DNA from: CAYMTR01 sp964393405
GTDB lineage: Bacteria; Bacteroidota; Bacteroidia; Bacteroidales; Prolixibacteraceae
NCBI GenBank assembly: GCA_964393405.1
Contig: CAYMTR010000013.1
Coordinates: forward strand, 6,381 to 70,380
Direction: 5' to 3'
DNA length: 64,000 bases
Below the pieces are notes generated by a model, which worked only from the letters and a program-made list of their open reading frames with translations, was not told where the DNA came from and made no database searches. Below, piece after piece: positions 46,801-54,017 of this stretch (positions within the stretch are counted from its first letter, which is position 1; every line of letters starts with the position of its first letter). The translations under genes and the position numbers were made by a program.

Positions 46801-46902
46801 CTTTTTCTCAACCCGCGACGAAACAAAGGTAAATGACAAATAATATATACATACCAAGGCTAATAAAATTGAAAATAGCCTTACAACGCCTCTATTACGC
46901 AT
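43870..46902 (-). CDS. secDF: SecDF protein-export fusion
   Basis: Fused SecD and SecF, 1010 residues, in the inner membrane. It uses the proton gradient to help complete Sec export. The SecD half starts with a membrane helix (about 8-28) and the D1 motif NLGLDLKGGMNVTLEI; the D4 motif GMAVDANVLIYERIQEELR and the SecF half with RKIAYWISGVIIGVSL and GYGIDFKGGRTYVVEF follow; both have six-helix RND bundles. A Ser/Thr/Asp-rich insert at about 262-330 lies in the periplasmic region. The fusion is typical of Bacteroidota. A TATATTTG box at 46951-46958 on the minus strand may be its -7 element. Confidence 0.97.
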   Translation of the reverse strand: MRNRGVVRLFSILLALVCIYYLSFTFVSSRVEKKAAQIAKGNEKKEFHYLDSMSGETVYNFLGIRKYTYKEVKQKEINLGLDLKGGMNVTLEISVVDLVRALSNYSKDSTFNSAIRMAQLKQKNSQEDFVTLFGQAYKEIDPNARLAANFLTPELKDRITFNSTNDDVIKVIKEEADAAIDNSFNILRSRIDRFGVVSPNIQKLSQRGRILVELPGVKDKDRVRNLLQGTASLEFWETFENQEVYPYLLEVNEMLKEMNIGTKSSTSSNGTTANTSTANDLLSELSDSTSQASAEEKKDDLSLLDEIETDKSKSPSDASSELSTDYPLFSVLTPNVNNEGQLFPGPVIGIANYSDTSTVNTYLNLAKQKSILPRDLKLSWQLKPFDEKGVFFQLVALKITTRDGKAPLDGGVITDANQDFGQSQASAEVNMSMNSEGAKVWARMTKDNLGKSIAIALDGYVVSYPTVQSEITGGRSNITGNFTVEEAKDLANMLKSGKMPAPANIVEEYVVGPTLGKESISAGLWSFIIAFIFVMLFMMLMYSGQAGNVANVALLVNLFFMMGILASFGAVLTLPGIAGMVLTVGMAVDANVLIYERIQEELRAGKGLKLAVADGFKNAFSAIIDGQLTTLITGIILYLSNSGPVKGFATTLIIGIATSLFTAIFITRLILEFFLSKNINVKFITKFALKILQSTNYKFIKNRKIAYWISGVIIGVSLISMVVRGFDYGIDFKGGRTYVVEFKEDVKVAQVSQLLADEFGSAPEVKTFGSDNTVRITTDFKIDENNKEIDMQIEDMLFSGLKPIVGEITRDNFTQNYIRSSNKVGPTISDDIKKGALIAVFFSLVGIFIYVMIRFKKWYYSLGGIAALAHDAIAVLGFFSIFRGLLPFNMEVDQTFIAAILTVIGFSINDTVVIYDRIREYLGLHPKETIENNMDNAINHTLRRTLNTSLSVIVVLLAIIIFGGASIRGFAVAMLIGCISGVYSTVFVATPISFDVQRWVEKRKLKKGRA

Positions 46903-47009
46903 TTTTTTTAAATTTTATTAATTCTTCTACAAGATTTTTAAACTGAACGGCAAATATATCTTTTTTTTGTTTAACGTTAATTCATAATTATAAATTCTTT
47001 AGGAGAACT

Positions 47010-47042
47010 CTTGTTCTTGCATCATTTTTTTCCTTAGCTTTG
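47010..47042 (+). promoter_or_regulatory. Candidate elbB promoter
   Basis: TAGCTTTG at 47035-47042 fully matches the Bacteroidota -7 consensus TAnnTTTG, and cTTG at 47010-47013 lies 21 bases before it in the -33 place. The predicted start is about 20 bases before the ATG at 47069. Confidence 0.4.
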
Positions 47043-47068
47043 ATATAGAGAATTTTAAATTTAGGGAG

Positions 47069-47722
47069 ATGAGGCATAAGAAGTTTGCTGTTGTGCTTGC
47101 AGGATGCGGGGTACAGGATGGTTCTGAAATTCATGAAGCAGTTCTAACATTGCTTGCTATTGATAAATCTGGTTCTACATATGAGTGCTTCGCTCCTGAT
47201 GTAAACCAATATCATGTAATAGACCATGTTACAGGAAAATCCGTAAAAGAATCAAGAAATATTTTTAGCGAATCTGCCAGAATTGCAAGAGGGGAAATTA
47301 AAAAATTATACGAATTCAACCCTTCTCATTTCGACGCAATAATATTCCCCGGCGGATTCGGGGTGGCAAAAAACCTGTTCACTTTTGCAATAGACGGACC
47401 CGATTGCTTGGTTAATCCTGAAACTGAAGAATGTATTATTTCTGCCCATGAAGCAGGATTACCTATTGGAGCAATTTGTATTTCTCCTCTATTAATTACA
47501 CGGGTACTCGGACTCGGAACTGTTACTATCGGTAATGATATTAATACTGCAAATGCTGTTGAAAGCCTGGGTGGTACTCACCTTAATTCCGAAAGAGATG
47601 ATATTGTTATCGATAATGAGAATAAAATAGTCTCTACTCCCGCTTATATGCTTAATTCACCAATAAGCATTGTTGCCAAAGGAATTGAAAACCTTGTTAA
47701 TGCCCTTTATGAACTGATGTAA
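47069..47722 (+). CDS. elbB: ElbB-like DJ-1/PfpI family protein
   Basis: A 217-residue DJ-1/PfpI-type protein. It matches ElbB (also called the isoprenoid biosynthesis protein with glyoxalase activity): FAVVLAGCGVQDGSEIHEAV at the N-terminus, IIFPGGFGVAKNL, and the nucleophile Cys137 in GAICISPLL. E. coli ElbB shows weak glyoxalase activity; the older link to isoprenoid synthesis is indirect. The stop is nine bases from the stop of the convergent DUF5916 gene. It has its own promoter-like box. Confidence 0.9.
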   Translation: MRHKKFAVVLAGCGVQDGSEIHEAVLTLLAIDKSGSTYECFAPDVNQYHVIDHVTGKSVKESRNIFSESARIARGEIKKLYEFNPSHFDAIIFPGGFGVAKNLFTFAIDGPDCLVNPETEECIISAHEAGLPIGAICISPLLITRVLGLGTVTIGNDINTANAVESLGGTHLNSERDDIVIDNENKIVSTPAYMLNSPISIVAKGIENLVNALYELM

Positions 47723-47731
47723 TTATATTTC

Positions 47732-50155
47732 TTAAGACTTTTTCCTTATTAACGAGTTATAGTCTATATAGTATAATATCTTTAACGACAGACTATTACC
47801 CTGACGTGCCTTAAATAATTCATTCATATTATCAGAAAACTTAATATCGGTGTCGCTATTTTCTGTTTTAATAGAATTTTTCCATGCCAGCGATATCTCA
47901 CTCCCGGGAGCAAACTCCCACTTAAAAGTCATATCGATATTGAAAGCATTATAATTAACATCAGCATCCTTCCATGTAAGATTAAATTTTGTTAAACTTC
48001 CATCTTCATTCAGAAAATAATATTCCTCATAATCTGCAACTGACCAATAATGCCTGCATCGCAGGTTTAAGGACAACTTTGTGGAAAAATTATAACCTGT
48101 TGAAATAGTATTTGAATAAGTATACCTGTCATACATCCCAAAATAAACTTCTGAATCGCTTTTATGATCAACATATCCCCTTAATTTTCTTTGCTGTTCA
48201 GTGGAAAAATTATAACTGATTCCAAAACGCTCTGTAACTTTCCACCATAAATTCAGATTTGACCATAAGGATGTTTCATCTTTTATATATGTAGCCTGCG
48301 CAACTCCAATATTTAATTGTCCCGATAACTTCTTACTCTGATCAGTATTGCAGTTTACCTCCCATCCATAGTATTCCGAACCCTTAAAATAGCGGTTATC
48401 AACTCTTGTTTCAAAATAATCGTTGCTTTCAAAATTATAAGAACCCCATAATCCAAACCACATATTATTCTTCAAAGTAAACTCCATCCATGAAGTAATC
48501 TGATCCTGAATATGTTTTCCAGGTTTATACAACCTTGTATTCTTATAATCCAGGTTTATGTACCAATTCTTAAATATCCAGAAAGGATCAAACTCATTAT
48601 AACTTACCTGAGCTTCATTTAAAATATCGTTATTCCTTCTCACATAACCCAAGTCGTTTGCATCATAGGTATCTGAGTTTAACGACTGAGTTATATAAAA
48701 CCTGAACTTCCCCTTTACTTTATCTAATCTGACATTATAATTAAATCCTGTTTTATTATCGGCTTTTGACTTGTAACTCAATGATGCATAACCTGATATC
48801 TGGTATTCCTGTTTATTGTTTTTTAAATTAAACTCTGTACCCGTTACATTTGCAACATAAGGTTCTCCAAAAATTGACACATTTGTATTTATCAGGCTCA
48901 TATACGAGTTATTTGCCATTGCTTTTTCAATCACAGAAACATTATAATTAGTGAAATTCTGAGTAATTATCTCTCTGCTTTTTCCTGAAACTGAGTCGAC
49001 TATCTCGGCTCTGCCGGCAATCGTCATTGCATTTAGAAATCCTACTCCCCATCCATTCTTATCTCTCCCTGATATTTTAGTAGCATTAACTATCTGTGTT
49101 TCTGTCGGGTTATACTTAATATATTCATTTTGCCTCAATGAGTCCTTTATTTCACTGAATTTAGGTTTTGCCCCAATCCTTCTTGAATAAAATATTTCTG
49201 CTCTGTTGAATAGTTCAGTACCCTCAACAAAAAATTGCCTTTTCTCATCATAATATAGCTCATAAGGTGTCAGATTTAATTGCTCGTCGTCAGATTGAAT
49301 CTGCCCGAAATCAGGAATAAGCATCATGTCAAGTGTATGGCTTTCACTTAAACCATACTTTAAATCTAATCCTCCCTTAAAATTAAACTTTGCTTTATCA
49401 TTTTCACCTTTATTTTCTACATATCCTGCTATATACGGAGAAAAAGAAAGTCGAACTGGCGCCTTAATCTCTGAAAGTCCATAAAGCTGTCCTGATTGCT
49501 GAATGAACCCATTTATTGAATAATTTATATGGTTCCATGAGTTGTTTGAGTGATATCGTTTTATATTTCTAAAAAAATTCAAACCCCATACATGGACATC
49601 TTTTGCAGGAAATCTTAATGCTGAATATGGTATTTTAATTTCAACTGCCCAACCTTTATCATTTATTTTTGTTGAACTTTGCCATACTGCATCCCAGCTT
49701 GAATCTTCCGAATCATAGTTCGTTTTTATTGCTTTTATGTCAGTCTGACTGTTGGCAGGCGTGACTACAAACTCATAAGCTGTCAATCCTTCATTGTTAG
49801 GGTCAATTAATACATCAAAATAATCTGAAGCCCCAATGTCATCACGGGTAGTTATATAACTTGTTATGCTGTCAGGATCATCATAAAGCATAGCTCCAAA
49901 ATAAATTGCTTCATCATCAAAAAAAATACTTACCTCAGTTTGTTTATAGGAAGGCTGCCCGTTATATGGGTTAGTCTGGACAAAATCTTTTGCCGGTTCA
50001 ATCATTTTATAACAATCTTCATCAAGAACAGCATCCATCTTCAGGGGATGGTCAATCCTTAAGGCTGTAATCTCTTTCCTTTGTATCTCCTGAGCAGGTA
50101 AGCTTAACTTTACACATAGGAGTATGATGAAACATAAAACAATTATTTTTTCCAT
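47732..50155 (-). CDS. DUF5916 outer-membrane protein with CBM9-like domain
   Basis: Exported protein of 807 residues with a signal peptide (about 1-21). Residues about 28-220 resemble a family 9 carbohydrate-binding-like beta-sandwich (MDAVLDEDCYKMIEPAKDFV, then VSIFFDDEAIYFGAMLYD and AVEIKIPYSALRFP). The rest is a DUF5916 region with many barrel-like strands, for example WGVGFLNAMTIAGR and FGISYNFSTEQQRKLRGY, so it is likely an outer-membrane protein. The ligand is unknown; the family is common in Bacteroidota. No neighbour gives a clear clue. Single gene. Confidence 0.82.
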   Translation of the reverse strand: MEKIIVLCFIILLCVKLSLPAQEIQRKEITALRIDHPLKMDAVLDEDCYKMIEPAKDFVQTNPYNGQPSYKQTEVSIFFDDEAIYFGAMLYDDPDSITSYITTRDDIGASDYFDVLIDPNNEGLTAYEFVVTPANSQTDIKAIKTNYDSEDSSWDAVWQSSTKINDKGWAVEIKIPYSALRFPAKDVHVWGLNFFRNIKRYHSNNSWNHINYSINGFIQQSGQLYGLSEIKAPVRLSFSPYIAGYVENKGENDKAKFNFKGGLDLKYGLSESHTLDMMLIPDFGQIQSDDEQLNLTPYELYYDEKRQFFVEGTELFNRAEIFYSRRIGAKPKFSEIKDSLRQNEYIKYNPTETQIVNATKISGRDKNGWGVGFLNAMTIAGRAEIVDSVSGKSREIITQNFTNYNVSVIEKAMANNSYMSLINTNVSIFGEPYVANVTGTEFNLKNNKQEYQISGYASLSYKSKADNKTGFNYNVRLDKVKGKFRFYITQSLNSDTYDANDLGYVRRNNDILNEAQVSYNEFDPFWIFKNWYINLDYKNTRLYKPGKHIQDQITSWMEFTLKNNMWFGLWGSYNFESNDYFETRVDNRYFKGSEYYGWEVNCNTDQSKKLSGQLNIGVAQATYIKDETSLWSNLNLWWKVTERFGISYNFSTEQQRKLRGYVDHKSDSEVYFGMYDRYTYSNTISTGYNFSTKLSLNLRCRHYWSVADYEEYYFLNEDGSLTKFNLTWKDADVNYNAFNIDMTFKWEFAPGSEISLAWKNSIKTENSDTDIKFSDNMNELFKARQGNSLSLKILYYIDYNSLIRKKS

Positions 50156-50243
50156 TTTCCCGATTTACGCCTTTTAAGACGACACTTAAGAGCTATTGTT
50201 ACACTGACTCTTAGATAAATAAAAATAAATATTATTTTAATAT

Positions 50244-50280
50244 AAAAAAGTGCCATCCTAAAAAAAATTAGAATGGCACT
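50244..50280 (-). terminator. M16 peptidase gene terminator
   Basis: On the minus strand, stem agtgccat with atggcact, extended by an internal cta/tag-type pairing around an A/T-rich loop, followed by six T. It sits 23 bases after the M16 stop at 50304. Confidence 0.85.
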
Positions 50281-50303
50281 CCAATGAAAAGATTATATGA
50301 TTT

Positions 50304-53117
50304 TTACTCTGCTTTGGGTACAAATACTACATCTATCAAATCTGGATCTGCAAGATAATTTTTCAAGAAATCCTGCACATCTGAGGTCTTCATGTTATTT
50401 AATATGTCTTCATAATTTGAAGGATCAGCCGTGTTGATACCCGAATAATAAAGACTATATAAGGAACCTGTCCAGAAATTGTTATGATTCTTTGATTGTT
50501 CCCTGTCTTTCAACATGTTTTTGATAGTTTTATCAAAGTCAAGTGCTGTGGGGCCTTCTTTTGAAATCTTGTCTATTTCGTTATAGATAATTGATTTCAA
50601 ATGGTCAGCTTTGTTAGGATCACAATCGAAACTTATAATTATGCTTCCCTGACTAATAGGGAACTGTGAAAGAGAAGTGCTTGTTCTTACACCATAAGTG
50701 CCTCCTTCGTCCTCACGTATCTTTTCGGTAAACCTCAAATCAAGAATTCCTTTTAAAACATTCATCATCAACCTATTCTTCTGATTGAAATTGATTTCTT
50801 TAAAATATTGAACATTTACATTGGCTTTAGGTGTAGTAAGGGCAATAGGAATAACTTTTTTTACTGTTCCGTCTGGCTGCCTTTCTCCTCTGTCCTTCCA
50901 TGTTTCTGTTCTTGGAAGGTCTTTTATTGAACCAATGTATTTCTCAACATTCGCTTTTACGATTTCTTTATCAATATTACCTACGATGATAAAAGTAAAG
51001 TCGCCTGCATCACAAAGCCTATCTTTATAAATTTTTTGAACCTCCTCAAAATTAACCTTCTTCAATAAGTCTGTGTTAAGACTCCATGTTCTTGGATGAT
51101 AATTCCAAATTATCTGAGAAAGTGAATCCTGCATAATCTTCCTTGGATCCTTTTCAATATTTGCAACATACGCCAACAACCTAGAACTGAATGCTTCGTG
51201 GGCTTCTGCATCAAACCTAGGCTCTTCAAAATAAAGATATATCAACTGCATTAATGTTTCAAAATCAGCCGGTGAAGATGACCCATTGATTCCTTCTGAT
51301 AATTTTCCAAATGATGGTGATATTGAAACTTTCTTCCCGGAAAGCATTTTCTGTAATGTCATCACATCAAAGCTACCTACTCCATACTGGCTAATAAAAT
51401 CTTCCAATAATACTAATGAAGGTATGTATTGGTCATCCCATAACGACTGACCGCCATGACTGAAAGCTGTCAGCGATACTTCATCCTTTTCGTAATCGGC
51501 AAAACGATAAATAACTTTTGCATTGTTGGCAAGAGTCCATTCAACAGCATCCATACCTTCAAGTGCTTTTTCCTTTACTATTTTTGATCCTTTGAGTTCT
51601 TTGTCGATAAGTCCAACTCCTGAAGCAGCGTCAACATAAGGAGCTATTTCCATTGCTTCCACCTTTGCAATTATTTCTTTTGCTTCTTTTTCACTCATAT
51701 GCGTAACTCCTTCCGAAGGACCTGTTATCACAATTGTTCGATTGGCTTCCTTAATCCATTCTTTTGCTTTAGCTGATATTTCCTCAACTGTAATTCCAGG
51801 AATAACACTGTTAGCAAATGCGTAAGTAAAATCAATTCCGGGAGCCGGCTCTTTAGTTAAAAAGTAAGAGCTGATCTCGCTACAATAGGAATCATTATCG
51901 ATTTTATCTTTTTGTTTATACTGGCTCTCCAAAGCAATAAGGAAATTAGCTTTTGCCCTTTCTAGCTCGCTGTTAACGAAACCATGGCGCTTAATCCGTT
52001 CAGTCTCTATCAACATCGCTTCAAATGCCCTTGCTTCTTCATTCGGATTTGCTAATGCTCCGATTACATAAGAATCGTACCCTCTTACAAAATCGCTTGG
52101 CTGTGTCCATCCTGCAACAAAAGGTGGATTCCCTTTCTGTAACAGCTCTTCAATTCTAATACCCGACATCATTCCGTAAAGCGATTCAATATAGCTCTCA
52201 CGCATATCATTTAAATCTTTTACCTTTTCATCCTTATTCTCATTTAGGATGTACATATTAAGCTGAATTTGTGGAGCTTCTTTATCTGTTGCAAGAACAT
52301 AATAAGTCTCATCGTGGGATGGTATTTTGAACTCAGGTTTTTTCTTAGCATTTTCAACAGCTTTTATCTGTGAGAATAATTTCTTTACCTTGGCTTCAAC
52401 TTCATCCACATCTATATCCCCAACTACAGCAATAGCCTGAAGGTCTGTTCTATACCAATCATTATAGAAATTTCTTAACACATCATATTCATGATATCTT
52501 ATTACTGTGGTATCCCCTATGACATCACGTACAGCATATTTTGATCCTTTAAATATTACAGGAAACCACTTGTTTCTCATCCTGAAATTTGCATTTCTGC
52601 GAGTTCTCCATTCTTCTGTAATGACTCCCCTTTCAAGGTCTATTTCCTTTTCTGTCAAAGAAAGTTCATCAGCCCAATCATGAAGTACTAATAAACATGT
52701 ATCAACAAGTCCTTCATGAGTTGTTGGTACCTCGCTCATATTATAAACTGTTTCGGTGAAAGCAGTATAGGCATTTACATTTCTTCCAAAAGCCACTCCG
52801 TGTTTTTCAAGGGTGCTCAATACACCTTTACCCTCGAAATGTTTTGTCCCGTTGAAAGCCATATGTTCCAGAAAATGAGCCAATCCATTCTGATTGTCTT
52901 CTTCTAGTAAGGCTCCAACATTTTGAATTATGTAAAAACTTGCTCTTTCTTTTGGTTCTTCATTATGCCTTATAAAATAAGTAAGCCCGTTATCAAGAAC
53001 GCCTGTCCTGATCTGAGGATCAAGTGGTGCCGGAGCTGATAATTCAGTCTGAGAAAGACCGAATTTAGCTAAAAGCATAATAATCACAGTTGCCAGGTAA
53101 AATAAAATTCTGTTCAT
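50304..53117 (-). CDS. M16 family zinc peptidase
   Basis: Exported zinc metallopeptidase of 937 residues with a signal peptide (about 1-21). The inverted zinc site is H81-F-L-E84-H85 in GLAHFLEHMAFNGTKHF, and the distal Glu lies in IDLERGVITEEWRTRRN. The protein has two M16 halves: the first active, the second (from about 510) without a zinc site, as in family members of this length. It probably degrades peptides in the periplasm or at the outer membrane. Single gene with its own terminator, and no partner gene nearby. Confidence 0.93.
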   Translation of the reverse strand: MNRILFYLATVIIMLLAKFGLSQTELSAPAPLDPQIRTGVLDNGLTYFIRHNEEPKERASFYIIQNVGALLEEDNQNGLAHFLEHMAFNGTKHFEGKGVLSTLEKHGVAFGRNVNAYTAFTETVYNMSEVPTTHEGLVDTCLLVLHDWADELSLTEKEIDLERGVITEEWRTRRNANFRMRNKWFPVIFKGSKYAVRDVIGDTTVIRYHEYDVLRNFYNDWYRTDLQAIAVVGDIDVDEVEAKVKKLFSQIKAVENAKKKPEFKIPSHDETYYVLATDKEAPQIQLNMYILNENKDEKVKDLNDMRESYIESLYGMMSGIRIEELLQKGNPPFVAGWTQPSDFVRGYDSYVIGALANPNEEARAFEAMLIETERIKRHGFVNSELERAKANFLIALESQYKQKDKIDNDSYCSEISSYFLTKEPAPGIDFTYAFANSVIPGITVEEISAKAKEWIKEANRTIVITGPSEGVTHMSEKEAKEIIAKVEAMEIAPYVDAASGVGLIDKELKGSKIVKEKALEGMDAVEWTLANNAKVIYRFADYEKDEVSLTAFSHGGQSLWDDQYIPSLVLLEDFISQYGVGSFDVMTLQKMLSGKKVSISPSFGKLSEGINGSSSPADFETLMQLIYLYFEEPRFDAEAHEAFSSRLLAYVANIEKDPRKIMQDSLSQIIWNYHPRTWSLNTDLLKKVNFEEVQKIYKDRLCDAGDFTFIIVGNIDKEIVKANVEKYIGSIKDLPRTETWKDRGERQPDGTVKKVIPIALTTPKANVNVQYFKEINFNQKNRLMMNVLKGILDLRFTEKIREDEGGTYGVRTSTSLSQFPISQGSIIISFDCDPNKADHLKSIIYNEIDKISKEGPTALDFDKTIKNMLKDREQSKNHNNFWTGSLYSLYYSGINTADPSNYEDILNNMKTSDVQDFLKNYLADPDLIDVVFVPKAE

Positions 53118-53256
53118 TTTTTTTAATGTTTAGGTGGAAAAATCATATTTAATAAATTCTTCTAACGATTTGTACACAAAGATTATTACAAATTACAGTT
53201 TTTAATGATTATTTTCGTTAAAAGATTTTTTTGAAATTATTAATATACTTTATATC

Positions 53257-54012
53257 ATGAGAAAATTAATTCCGCTTATTCTATTGATTAGCATGTTGTC
53301 GTTGCCTTCATGCGATGTTTTAATGAAAATTGCCGAAACAGCTGTCAGTTCTGAACAACCACTCACTACTTCTGAAGTTGTTCAAGGTCTTAAGGAAGCT
53401 TTGAAAGTCGGCACCGATTCAACAGTAGTAAGAATAGGAAAAACAAACGGTTATTTTCTCGATAATATCATAAAGATAAATTTACCCCCCGAAACTCAGG
53501 AAATCATCAGCTATGCAAAAAAGGTCCCGGGATTAAGCGAACTTATTGATGATGTGGTCTTACAGATCAACCGCGCAGCTGAAGATGCTGCCAAACAGGC
53601 TGCTCCTATCTTTAAGAATGCAATTACTTCAATGAGTTTTTACGATGCTTGGGGAATCCTCAATGGAGCTGATACTTCAGCAACAAATTACCTTAGGGAA
53701 AAAACATACAACGAACTATTCAATCTTTACAAACCTGTGATGCAGAAATCTCTTAATAAACCAATAGTTGCTAATGTTTCAGCTCAGAAAACATGGAACG
53801 AGCTAACAGGAAAATGGAACCAGTTTGCCACTTCCGTTCCCGGGAAATTGCTACAGGTTCAGCCTGTTAACACAGCTCTCGACGAATTTGTCACTCATCA
53901 GGCTTTAAGAGGCGCTTTTATTAAAGTGGGTGATCAGGAAAAAGAGATTCGCACAAATATCAATGCAAGGGTAAGTGATATTCTTAAACGTGTGTTTGGG
54001 AAAAAACAATAA
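53257..54012 (+). CDS. DUF4197 lipoprotein
   Basis: A 251-residue lipoprotein with signal MRKLIPLILLISMLSLPSCD (Cys19). The body matches DUF4197: LTTSEVVQGLKEALKVGTDS near 38-57, MSFYDAWGILNGADTSATNY and a C-terminal DEFVTHQALRGAFIKVGDQE. The family is widespread in Bacteroidota and Proteobacteria with no proven function. It has no operon partner: the next gene is convergent with only five bases between the stops and no terminator visible between them. Confidence 0.88.
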   Translation: MRKLIPLILLISMLSLPSCDVLMKIAETAVSSEQPLTTSEVVQGLKEALKVGTDSTVVRIGKTNGYFLDNIIKINLPPETQEIISYAKKVPGLSELIDDVVLQINRAAEDAAKQAAPIFKNAITSMSFYDAWGILNGADTSATNYLREKTYNELFNLYKPVMQKSLNKPIVANVSAQKTWNELTGKWNQFATSVPGKLLQVQPVNTALDEFVTHQALRGAFIKVGDQEKEIRTNINARVSDILKRVFGKKQ

Positions 54013-54017
54013 ACTTT